From an uncultured Bacteroidales bacterium (GTDB lineage Bacteria > Bacteroidota > Bacteroidia > Bacteroidales > UBA932), in contig CALUSM010000007.1 of assembly GCA_944323445.1 (NCBI GenBank), positions 1 to 64,000 on the forward strand: 64,000 nt of DNA. The letters run 5' to 3'. Both the position numbers and the translations under genes were made by a program. Below are positions 26,237 through 34,076 of this stretch, in pieces (the first letter of the stretch is position 1; every line of letters begins with the position of its first letter). The notes beneath the pieces were generated by a model. That model had not been told where the DNA came from and ran no database searches. It saw only the letters and a list, made by a program, of their open reading frames with translations.

Positions 26237-27829
26237 CTATGCGGTGATGTGGTCTATGAATGCGGATGCCGATTCATTGCTCATGGAGGCGCTTGCTATA
26301 CCCTCTGTGTTCAGGATGTAGAAACTGGTTTCCTCGCTATCAGAGTCGTATCTACTGAATGCTGCTGTTGCGTCACCATCCTCGATATAGAAAGAGTGTT
26401 CATCAGGGATGCGGTCCTTTTCTCCAAGGACGAAACGTATCTTCTCCACATCGTTGTAGAAGTACTCCTGCAGGAGAGGGATGATTTTATTTGCCAGTGC
26501 TTTGAGTATCCGAATGCTCTCGTCTGCGGCAGAGGCTTCTATGTCGTAGAAGTAGGAGTGGCCTATCTGGCGGTCCTGGCCAAGGAGGGCGCGGATTCTG
26601 TCATTTATCGCTTGAAGAACGGTTTTGGCTTTCTCATTCCTCAACACATCGTAGTCCGGCAGATATTCCTTGAACTGGAAGCGGCGGCGGAGTGCGGTGT
26701 CCAGTATCTGGATGCTGCGGTCGGCGGTGTTCATGGTGCCGAGTAGGCGGAGGTTGGCAGGGACTCCGAAAAGCTCCTGAGTGTACGGCAGCCTGACTAT
26801 CATTTCGTTCTGGGCTCCCAGTCTCTTGTTCTCTTCTATCAGGGATATCAGGTCTCCGAATACTGCCGATATGTTTGCGCGGTTGATCTCGTCTATGCAG
26901 AACAGGAACTGCCTGGATGTGTCCCCAGCTATTGCTGCGAATTTGGCGTTCCTACTTTCTTTGGTGTCGGAGCAACATTCTGCTAAGGAACTGTAGCCGG
27001 CTAAAACAGCAGCCCTCTCACATGCATTGTAAAACACGCCTTTTTCGTAACTGTATTCTATCTTGCCATCTTCTTTAGTCTTGGCTTTCAGACCGATGAT
27101 GAACTCCTCGTAGCTGTAGGACTGGTGGAAGGTGATGACGGAACGGTTACCCTCCGGATATCCGGCAAATATTTTCTGCATTTCATAGGTTTTGCCTGTG
27201 CCCGGAGGGCCGTAGAGGATGGTCTGACTGTAATCAAAAATTGTATTTTGCTCTTGTTGAATACAATTAGCCCTTTTCGACGGTGGAATATATTGGAAGT
27301 ATTGATTAAAATTATTATCAATTTCCAATAATGATTCCATAAATGATTGATCCATAGAATTAAGTGCGTAGAACATCGCGCCAATATCATACCGTTCTCC
27401 ATTGTTCTGTAGCATCCTTATAGTCTGATTGGAATGGTCATCCAGTCCAATTATAGGAAGTGCGGAACAATCATAATATGCCTCAGACGCATTCTTTAAA
27501 AAATCTAACCGATTGATTGGTTCTTTAAATGCATATAGAATATCAACAGTTGTGGAAGATTCATCATTGTACGTTTTTCCACGAATTATTGATTTAACAC
27601 GACCAAACGCTTTATATCCTTGTTTCCATTCTGTTGGGGTTCCCTTACTATTATCAGACCCCAACCATATTATGACATATACACCATCACACAGTTCTTG
27701 GGGGACCTGAGTACAAACCACTGATATTGAAAATGGTTCTAAAACGCCGGCTTTACATTTGTATAAATTTTTAATAGCATCTACACTAGTTTTGCCTAAA
27801 CGTAATGATGCAATTGCTATTGTATTCAT
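26237..27829 (-). CDS. mcrB: McrB-like AAA+ GTPase restriction subunit
   Basis: The motor subunit has Walker A GPPGTGKT (207-214), Walker B FCIDEINRAN (Asp313-Glu314), the McrB-specific MNTADRS (366-372) for GTP recognition, and an arginine finger RRRF (381-384). The N-terminal ~200 residues are a separate domain (IWLGSDNSKGTPTEWKQGYK) that should read DNA. I do not recognise it as DUF3578. Base composition changes sharply near 27230, at the domain boundary: the N-terminal part is AT-rich like the methyltransferase gene, the AAA part GC-rich. The ATG overlaps the methyltransferase stop (ATGA). Confidence 0.93.
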   Translation of the reverse strand: MNTIAIASLRLGKTSVDAIKNLYKCKAGVLEPFSISVVCTQVPQELCDGVYVIIWLGSDNSKGTPTEWKQGYKAFGRVKSIIRGKTYNDESSTTVDILYAFKEPINRLDFLKNASEAYYDCSALPIIGLDDHSNQTIRMLQNNGERYDIGAMFYALNSMDQSFMESLLEIDNNFNQYFQYIPPSKRANCIQQEQNTIFDYSQTILYGPPGTGKTYEMQKIFAGYPEGNRSVITFHQSYSYEEFIIGLKAKTKEDGKIEYSYEKGVFYNACERAAVLAGYSSLAECCSDTKESRNAKFAAIAGDTSRQFLFCIDEINRANISAVFGDLISLIEENKRLGAQNEMIVRLPYTQELFGVPANLRLLGTMNTADRSIQILDTALRRRFQFKEYLPDYDVLRNEKAKTVLQAINDRIRALLGQDRQIGHSYFYDIEASAADESIRILKALANKIIPLLQEYFYNDVEKIRFVLGEKDRIPDEHSFYIEDGDATAAFSRYDSDSEETSFYILNTEGIASASMSNESASAFIDHITA

Positions 27830-29085
27830 TTCTTGTCTTTTAATTTTTCTAATGCACTTCTTAATGGTGAGAACAATGTTCTACCTTGGTTTTCTACTCT
27901 TCTTAAAATTCCTTCTGCCGCATTTGGGGAAAGATAGTATACCGAAGACACATCTTCTTTTTCAATTAAATCTAGCAACGATGATTTAATTATTTTAGAC
28001 GGAGTCGGTGGCACTAAACAATCCATGTAGATTCCATTCCATGCAATACCACCTTTTTGCCATTTATATGTCTGATTTACGTCTGTAAAGTCAATATCAT
28101 TCAAATTACCGCATATTCTTCCTTCATTAAAATCTTTGTATGAATCCTGAATGTGTTGCCAATCCCATTCTGTCTGTTCAGATGTTGACAACTCTGAATG
28201 TACTCTTTTTGCAATCCACTCAACAACTGGTACTGAAACAGCATTTCCTATTGCCGTATAGCGCAGTGTATTTAAATCTTCATCATTCCCAACGAATTGT
28301 TGAAGTTCAGTCCATTTATCAGGGAAACCCTGCAAGCGTTCAGCTTCCAGCGGAGTCATTCTCCTAACTCCATTATGACACACAACGTATGTTCTACTCC
28401 AATCAGTCCCTGTATGCCTACCGGATGAAGCCGCCAAACAATATGACACATTTGGCACTTTGGGATACTCATCGGGTTTAGATGCTTCTGTAATAAAGTC
28501 CAAACGTTCTCGCCTCGGTTTTTCTACACCACATTTATCAAATAAAACGTTAATGGCTTTAGTTGGATTATGCAACCAACAACACAAGTATATTCTGGTT
28601 CTTGATTGGGGGACACCGAAATAACGGCTATTTAATAATCTCCAAGAAACAGCATAGCCAAGAGAAGTCATTGTTTGTATAATCATACCAAAATCGCGGC
28701 CATTATTAGAATTAAACAAGCCGCCAACATTCTCAATTATAACTACTTCAGGCCTTTTATTTGCAATAAGGTCAGCGTAACGATAAAATAGGCCAGAACG
28801 AGTTCCATCCAAACCAAGCCTTTTAGATGCTCCCCTAGCCAATGATATATCTTGACAAGGGAATCCTCCGCACCATACATCAGAATGTGGTATATCTGAA
28901 CCTTGAACACTATTAATATCATTACTTATTTTCACATTCGGCCAATGCTGGGAGAGTACACTTTGACAGAAAGGATTTATTTCACATAAAAAATTTGTTA
29001 TAAACCCATTACGTTCAAAAGCAATATCAAATCCACCAATTCCTGCAAAAAATGAGGAAATTGTATATTTTTTCTTTTTAGGCAT
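27826..29085 (-). CDS. DNA (cytosine-5) methyltransferase
   Basis: The 419-residue 5mC methyltransferase carries motif I SFFAGIGGFDIAFE, motif IV GGFPCQDIS (catalytic Cys77), motif VI IIENVGGLF (Glu118), motif VIII QSRTRIYL and motif X AIGNAVSVPVVEWIAKR. About 100 residues after motif X (from ELSTSEQTEWDWQ) form an added C-terminal region. Coupled by ATGA to mcrB, it most likely protects the host from the McrBC-like nuclease, as in LlaJI-type systems. The recognition site is unknown. Its promoter -7 box TATCTTTG is at 29116-29109 (minus). Confidence 0.95.
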   Translation of the reverse strand: MPKKKKYTISSFFAGIGGFDIAFERNGFITNFLCEINPFCQSVLSQHWPNVKISNDINSVQGSDIPHSDVWCGGFPCQDISLARGASKRLGLDGTRSGLFYRYADLIANKRPEVVIIENVGGLFNSNNGRDFGMIIQTMTSLGYAVSWRLLNSRYFGVPQSRTRIYLCCWLHNPTKAINVLFDKCGVEKPRRERLDFITEASKPDEYPKVPNVSYCLAASSGRHTGTDWSRTYVVCHNGVRRMTPLEAERLQGFPDKWTELQQFVGNDEDLNTLRYTAIGNAVSVPVVEWIAKRVHSELSTSEQTEWDWQHIQDSYKDFNEGRICGNLNDIDFTDVNQTYKWQKGGIAWNGIYMDCLVPPTPSKIIKSSLLDLIEKEDVSSVYYLSPNAAEGILRRVENQGRTLFSPLRSALEKLKDKK

Positions 29086-29391
29086 TTTTTCTGATTTGTA
29101 CTAATTGACAAAGATAGGGATTTTTCATAAATGAGCGAACAGAATTGTCCCATTTGCCCTACCTATTATAGAAAAGACTGATGTGTTCAATGTCAGTCTG
29201 CACTATTGTCACTACAATGTATGCTAATTGTTTGCAAATTATCTATATTATAGCGAACTTTGCCATATGGCTGAGCCTAAACATAATGCGGGATAGGGAT
29301 AGCTGTTGACGCTCTAAGTTACATACAGCACGCCTTCATTTATGTTTTTGTGCATTTTATTTAACTGACAAGTAATTAAACACAATAGACT
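29086..29391. promoter_or_regulatory. Divergent intergenic region between methyltransferase and zinc-ribbon genes
   Basis: This AT-rich gap of about 300 bases contains TATCTTTG (29116-29109, minus), a full -7 box 24 bases from the methyltransferase start. For the plus-strand pair I see no convincing TAnnTTTG box within 60 bases of 29392. No gene, tRNA or copy of the AGTCTG element was found in the remainder. Confidence 0.5.
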
Positions 29392-29649
29392 ATGCAAACA
29401 GAATACTCTTTAAAATTGCGCTGCGCCACATGCGGCTGTGATGACAAATTTGAGTTCAATGAAGATAAATCATATGTAAAATGCACATTTTGCAACAGGG
29501 AGTACCTTGGCGGAATAGAAGAATTAAAAGAGCTTAATTCTGATACCATTGATGAAGTAAAAGAGCAGATCAAGAAAAATACAGCCAAGTACATTCAGGA
29601 TGAATTTAAAAAAGCATTTAAGGGAAATAAGTTTGTAAAATTCAAATAA
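29392..29649 (+). CDS. Small zinc-ribbon protein of unknown function
   Basis: This 85-residue protein has two CxxC knuckles, LRCATCGCDDKF and VKCTFCNREYLGG, that should bind one zinc. A charged, helical C-terminal half follows (IDEVKEQIKKNTAKYIQDEF, then lysine-rich). I cannot assign a function. It is encoded divergently from the restriction operon and four bases before the membrane-protein gene, with which it probably forms one transcript. Base composition is low in GC, like its neighbour and unlike the chromosome around it. Confidence 0.75.
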   Translation: MQTEYSLKLRCATCGCDDKFEFNEDKSYVKCTFCNREYLGGIEELKELNSDTIDEVKEQIKKNTAKYIQDEFKKAFKGNKFVKFK

Positions 29650-29653
29650 GCAA

Positions 29654-30124
29654 ATGAATAGTTTTATCTCTTTTTTTAAAAATTGGGGTGATATAATACT
29701 GTCAGGACTAGTCGCTGTAGGCGGTATTTTTGCATATTTTAAACATGACAAAAAATTAAAAGAGCAAGAAGCCAAACTTAATGAGTTGCAAATCAAACAA
29801 TTTGAAAAAGAAGAAGCCAAAGAGAAAATGGCAGAAATGAAAGCTGCTATAATTCCTGGTCATAAAGGGAGTGCGAGAATACGATTTGTCAATGCAGGAA
29901 AAGCAGATGCTAAAAATATCAAAATAGAAATACTGTCTACTAAAGAAGAAATGTCCGGAATCCTCTATACGAAATTTGGCCCATATGATGTCATAAATCC
30001 TCAATCTCACAGAGAAGAACACCTTTCACTATGTGAAGGACACTCAAAAACGATTAAGTTGAGAATAACTTGGGATGATGAATTTCAGAAAGAGCGATCT
30101 GTTTCACTTTCTGTTCCCATTTAA
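29654..30124 (+). CDS. Membrane-anchored coiled-coil / beta-domain protein of unknown function
   Basis: The 156-residue protein begins with one hydrophobic helix (about residues 12-30, ILSGLVAVGGIFAYF). A highly charged coiled coil follows (KHDKKLKEQEAKLNELQIKQ, extending to about residue 65). Then comes a beta-rich domain (SARIRFVNAGKADAKNIKIE to the end) that looks like an immunoglobulin-type sandwich on the cytoplasmic side. I do not recognise the family. Together with the zinc-ribbon gene it forms a two-gene unit inside the defence island, so a defence role is possible but only by location. Confidence 0.7.
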   Translation: MNSFISFFKNWGDIILSGLVAVGGIFAYFKHDKKLKEQEAKLNELQIKQFEKEEAKEKMAEMKAAIIPGHKGSARIRFVNAGKADAKNIKIEILSTKEEMSGILYTKFGPYDVINPQSHREEHLSLCEGHSKTIKLRITWDDEFQKERSVSLSVPI

Positions 30125-30249
30125 ACAAATATCAGTATGGACAGAGCCCCCGGTCATTACGCCTCTTGGCTCCACAGCCGTACAAAAAAAATTTAACACA
30201 AGTGTTAATCATTCCTATGAACTAAAAATGCAACCTACCTTCCGCATCT

Positions 30250-30942
30250 TTACAAAAACTTCTCCGGACACCTGAGCTCTTCTATCAAGCGGTCTACCGT
30301 AATACAAGGATTATGCTCTGAGAATTTTTGCTCCTTCGAGTAGGTTGACCTCAAGCGCCTGGCATAAGATATGGCTGATTTTTCATTTCCCAAAGATGTA
30401 ATTATGTCATACATTTTCTTAGAATTCTTCTCATACCGATATGTCTTATATCCCTTGCACTCGCGTATTTTACTTTCAAGTTTCTCAATATATGCAGTGC
30501 GGCTTATCGCTGTGTCGCAATACTGAAAGTGAAGCAGAAACCACAGTTCAAAGGCTTCGTTGCTCCACGCTACCTGGAACCCGTATTTTCTAGCCATCTC
30601 TATTGCTTTGTCGAAATCATTATTGTCATCTTTGTCGAACACTACCCATACCCTGTCAAATCTAAGTTGACTTGCCCGCTCAAGCTCATCTTTTTTATCT
30701 TTTGCCCACTTTACCAACGAACATGTAGAACGTCCTCCCCCTTTAACAATTGGAGACAACACCTGAGAATAATTGTCGGCTATAAAGGATTCAAAATAAT
30801 TGGGTTCGGTCTCACTTCCCTCACATACAATAAGAAAACGGACTATTTTGGACCGCACTTTTTCTCCACGCTTCTTTGCTGCTTTTGCCTCGCGCCTTAT
30901 CAGCTTTTGCTTCTCTCTCTTGTATTTTGGAATAAGTCCCAT
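30250..30942 (-). CDS. rloB: RloB-family protein (AbiLii-like, TOPRIM-type nuclease candidate)
   Basis: The 230-residue protein starts with a strongly basic helix (PKYKREKQKLIRREAKAAKK). It then shows an RloB/TOPRIM-like core: FLIVCEGSETEPNYFESF with the conserved Glu, VWVVFDKDDNND with the Asp pair, and SNEAFELWFLLHF, a very characteristic RloB stretch. RloB is the partner of RloA in type I restriction-associated loci and of the ATPase in the AbiL abortive-infection system. It lies 11 bases after the ATPase gene. The nuclease activity is inferred from the fold. Confidence 0.9.
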   Translation of the reverse strand: MGLIPKYKREKQKLIRREAKAAKKRGEKVRSKIVRFLIVCEGSETEPNYFESFIADNYSQVLSPIVKGGGRSTCSLVKWAKDKKDELERASQLRFDRVWVVFDKDDNNDFDKAIEMARKYGFQVAWSNEAFELWFLLHFQYCDTAISRTAYIEKLESKIRECKGYKTYRYEKNSKKMYDIITSLGNEKSAISYARRLRSTYSKEQKFSEHNPCITVDRLIEELRCPEKFL

Positions 30943-30953
30943 AGTATGAACAT

Positions 30954-32183
30954 TTAACGTAAAAACGGAATCGCCCCAAAACGTCCCTCGATATAATCCT
31001 TCTCAATGCTTCGGTCATTACGGACCTTGACCCCACGGTCATCCTTGAACTCGACAAGGGAATAGAGAACGCTGGAGTCGGTCCTGTCTTTCTCTGTGAA
31101 CCAGATCTGATCTCTACGCAAATACGCGAGATTGAGCAAGTTGGTATCGTGTGTAGTACATACAAGTTGCGCTCCGTTGGGATTTGTATTCTTATCCATG
31201 AACAGCTGGACAATGCTTCTGGTAAGCATCGGATGCAGGCGGATGTCCAGTTCGTCTACAAGCAGGATTGTTCCGTTTTTCAGAGCCGAGAACAGCGGAC
31301 CTGACAGCGAGATCACCTGTTTTGTCCCCTCTGATTCCATCAAGTCTTTTCTGAACATCCGTTCATCCACGACATTCCCTTCATTATCGTAGATATTATG
31401 AACGGTAAGCATTTCATAAAGCCCCTTAAATTCCACCTTCTTTTCCTTTTCCACGTAATAGTAAAGTGCTTCCTGGACTTTCATATCCTTAAATCCTAAC
31501 TGGAGGTGCTGATAAAAACTCAAAATATCCTTGCACTCCTCGCTGTTGTTCTGAAACAGCTTCATCGTAAAACTGTCATTTTCACCGAAACTTTTGCGTG
31601 AGAAATCGTACATGCCGCGGAAAAAGCCGATAATCGACTCTGCTTTTTTCCCATTCAGTTGAGCCACTAATGACAGGAAAAGCCTGTTTTCGGGTGTCAT
31701 CTCCTCTTTCCCCTCACCTTCGGCGAATCTTGCAGAAGAGACATGCAATTCCTGACAGTTTCTCTCAAACAGGCAGAACTCCCGCTCTTTTACTTTCTTC
31801 TCATACAACCACTCCCCGATTATCCTCTGCCGGTCATGCTCTATGCCATAGCGGTACTTTGTATTCCCGAGAAGAAACTGAATCTCATAAGATGTAGGCT
31901 CTGATTCAGAAGTTTCGTCCAAACAGAAAGGGTCAAATGCCAGTTTGTCTCCCGGATTCAGCCAAACAGAAGACAGTACTAAGTCCCTCATGGCCAGCAG
32001 AGCCCGCAGGACGTTACTTTTACCGCTCGAATTGGCTCCGTATATCACAGCGGCAGGTAAAAGGCGGTAATCCTCTGTTTCGACAACAGAAGCCTTCAGT
32101 TCCCTAATCGAAGTAGCCTCCATCCGCAGAGACTGCTCATATCTGAACGAACGGAAATTCTGAAAAGTAAAATTTACAAGCAT
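30954..32183 (-). CDS. rloA: RloA-like AAA ATPase (AbiLi-like, OLD/SMC-type)
   Basis: The 409-residue ATPase begins MLVNFTFQNFRSF, typical of the AAA_15/AAA_21 group. It has Walker A IYGANSSGKSN (48-57), Walker B TILLVDELDIRLHP, and QLVCTTHDTNLLNL with the switch His. A D-loop-like element sits between. No nuclease domain is fused; that role is presumably held by RloB downstream. A TATATTTG promoter box lies at 32215-32208 (minus), 25 bases from the start. The pair matches the two-gene AbiL arrangement described for lactococcal phage defence. Confidence 0.9.
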   Translation of the reverse strand: MLVNFTFQNFRSFRYEQSLRMEATSIRELKASVVETEDYRLLPAAVIYGANSSGKSNVLRALLAMRDLVLSSVWLNPGDKLAFDPFCLDETSESEPTSYEIQFLLGNTKYRYGIEHDRQRIIGEWLYEKKVKEREFCLFERNCQELHVSSARFAEGEGKEEMTPENRLFLSLVAQLNGKKAESIIGFFRGMYDFSRKSFGENDSFTMKLFQNNSEECKDILSFYQHLQLGFKDMKVQEALYYYVEKEKKVEFKGLYEMLTVHNIYDNEGNVVDERMFRKDLMESEGTKQVISLSGPLFSALKNGTILLVDELDIRLHPMLTRSIVQLFMDKNTNPNGAQLVCTTHDTNLLNLAYLRRDQIWFTEKDRTDSSVLYSLVEFKDDRGVKVRNDRSIEKDYIEGRFGAIPFLR

Positions 32184-32308
32184 ACGATTTTCTCATAATA
32201 TTTAATGCAAATATAGGAAAACACGTGAATAGGCGCAAATATTTGAGAAATATTCTCACATTTTAAATTTTCCGACTTTCACCCTACGTAACATTTCCAC
32301 ACCACCGA

Positions 32309-32640
32309 TAGTCTGTAATAGAGCGTTTGGGGTATCAGACCATAGAACAAATGGTTACGCGGTTATGCGGATAACAGACTGAACAGTGCGCCTGGACATG
32401 TATTCTCTTAAATGCGCCTTAGAAGCGTTGTGGCAAGGGCAGTCTGCGGTCAGCACATTTTCTCCATGTCGAGTCTGTAATCGAATAATCCGTACATAAT
32501 GTTGATAGACAGCGTTATATGCCAAAGACCGGATAACAGACAAGCGGCGACACTCCTCAGTCTGTAAATCGGATACCTGACGTAAGTTTCTATGTAATAG
32601 AAAAAAACGTAAAACTGGGTATGAACAGACTGTGCAGTAA
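32309..32640 (+). repeat. Copy B of the ~330-base intergenic element with three inverted-motif modules
   Basis: Lying between rloA and vsr, this copy aligns with the minus strand of 20902-21228. It consists of modules in which AGTCTGTAAT-type and ATAACAGACT-type motifs face each other about 60 bases apart: 32311-32320 with 32372-32381, 32473-32482 with 32534-32542, and 32560-32569 with 32625-32632. Each pair could close a stem of nine or more pairs. No open frame is conserved between the copies, so this is non-coding. The remaining 32184-32308 and 32641-32741 hold the rloA promoter and nothing else I can identify. Confidence 0.8.
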
Positions 32641-32741
32641 GTAAGTAAATTCAGTTCTTTCAGATCCAGTGTTTAATACATTGAGCAATAACAGCATCTT
32701 TTTGCTTTTTATAAAAAGCATTTCCAAAAATTCCCCAAAGT

Positions 32742-33263
32742 TTACTGCTCCGCCACCATCTTCCCATCGCCTCCATCCTCCTCCCCGCGGACCGGATACT
32801 CCAGAGCCCGCGAAGGCCCGTTCCCGACCTCCCGGTCAGCCAGATAGATGTGATAGAGTGTCTGTTCGAGGGATTCGAGGGTGCGTTGGCAGACGGAGGC
32901 GGGCTTTAGGCTGCACTCCCAGATGACTATGGTGTGCCAGCCGAGGCGGGCGAGGGCCTGGTAGTCACGGCGGTCGCGCTCGCGGTTGCGCTCTATCTTC
33001 GTGCGCCAGAAGTCGATGTTGGTCTTGGGGAGGCGGAAGTAGCGGCAGCCTTCGTGGCCGTGCCAGAAGCAGCCGTTGACGAAGATACAGGTGCGGTACT
33101 TGCGAAGGACGATGTCGGGGTGGCCGGGCAGGCGCGGATGGTTGAGCCGGTAGCGGAAGCCGCGGGAGTGCAGCCAGCGCCGGACGGTCATCTCGGGCTT
33201 GGTGTCAGCCGAACGGATGGCCGCCATGTTCTTATGCCGCTGCTGAGGGGACATCGTATCCAT
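32742..33263 (-). CDS. vsr: Very short patch repair endonuclease Vsr
   Basis: Vsr nicks DNA 5' of the T in T:G mismatches that arise by deamination of 5-methylcytosine. The 173-residue protein has the standard N-terminus (SPQQRHKNMAAIRSADTKPE), GHPDIVLRKYRTCIFVNGCF with the catalytic Asp, and WHGHEGCRYFRLPKTN with the zinc-binding His and Cys residues. Its presence fits with the cytosine methyltransferase of the nearby operon, although it is 3.7 kb away and separated by rloAB and two small genes. A C-terminal tail of about 35 residues is longer than usual. Confidence 0.95.
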   Translation of the reverse strand: MDTMSPQQRHKNMAAIRSADTKPEMTVRRWLHSRGFRYRLNHPRLPGHPDIVLRKYRTCIFVNGCFWHGHEGCRYFRLPKTNIDFWRTKIERNRERDRRDYQALARLGWHTIVIWECSLKPASVCQRTLESLEQTLYHIYLADREVGNGPSRALEYPVRGEEDGGDGKMVAEQ

Positions 33264-33299
33264 ACAGCGCGAATTTAGTAAAATTACCGGACTTAAAGT

Positions 33300-33962
33300 C
33301 TATTTACGGATCTTGCGGCCACGGTAATACGTATTGAAGGCATCTTCCGCATAGCCGTCACGGGACACTTTGAACGACAGTGCCTTGGCATCTATCTTCT
33401 CTCCGTTCCAATATACGCTGAACGTATCCTTGGCGTATCCCCAGCCCAGACACTCAAAGGACATTGGCTTTGCGTCAGATATCTCCCGGCCGTTCCAATA
33501 CACATTGAAAGAATCCTTGGCATAGCCGTCTTCCAGAATCTCAAAACCGGCGACATGAGCACCGTCTATCTCACGGCCTCTGAAGAATACATGGAAGTTG
33601 TCCTTGTAATAGCCGCCGTTGTCATATCTTCTGTAGTCATTACCGCAACCATATCCGCCATGTTCCGGGCGCATACCGTCATGAGAATAACTTGAAGCGA
33701 ACTCGCGGGAGACGCGGAATGAAGACGGGTCTACATATTCCAGCACTTCCCCATATCTGTACACATGACGGCGGTCCTTGCCGTAACCGTAGCCGAGGTC
33801 CTCGAAAGTGGAGGCATCGGCTCCGCGTACATACATGCCCTCGTAATACACCTCTCTTTCAAGTCGGTCAATGGAATATGACCCGTAACGCTGCGCCCTC
33901 AGAGAATAGGAGGCTACGAAAATCAGCGCAAGAACTGTGATTATTCTGATTCTGTTCTTCAT
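33300..33962 (-). CDS. Exported DKNYY-repeat protein
   Basis: A signal peptide (MKNRIRIITVLALIFVASYSLRAQ) precedes about five repeats of the DKNYY type. Each repeat reads roughly GYAKDxxxVYWxGRxIxxAxxxSFExL; examples are GYAKDSFNVYWNGREI, GYAKDTFSVYWNGEKI and GYAEDAFNTYYRGRKI. The 220-residue product should be periplasmic or surface-linked. The repeat family is common in Bacteroidota and Fusobacteria and its role is not known. It stands alone, divergent from the transporter gene. Confidence 0.88.
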   Translation of the reverse strand: MKNRIRIITVLALIFVASYSLRAQRYGSYSIDRLEREVYYEGMYVRGADASTFEDLGYGYGKDRRHVYRYGEVLEYVDPSSFRVSREFASSYSHDGMRPEHGGYGCGNDYRRYDNGGYYKDNFHVFFRGREIDGAHVAGFEILEDGYAKDSFNVYWNGREISDAKPMSFECLGWGYAKDTFSVYWNGEKIDAKALSFKVSRDGYAEDAFNTYYRGRKIRK

Positions 33963-34076
33963 AATACTGTAACTTTATTTTTGTCTTTCAAATTCAGTGC
34001 CGAATTAATCCATATCAAAGTATAGACGATATCTTCATTTTTTGTAATTTTGAAAGACAATGCAAAATAGGAACAG

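Noticed and set aside
29117-29391. A third copy of the AGTCTG element near the methyltransferase gene
   Set aside because: Only a single GTCAGTCTGC is present and the surrounding sequence does not align with either copy.
21240-32300. The segment between the element copies as a classical transposon or prophage
   Set aside because: No transposase, integrase, relaxase or phage structural gene was found, and no target-site duplication could be made out by eye.
32305-32640. The ~64-base recurrence of AGTCTG motifs as a degenerate CRISPR array
   Set aside because: The sequence between motifs is also conserved between the two copies and the motifs alternate in orientation, so there are no independent spacers.
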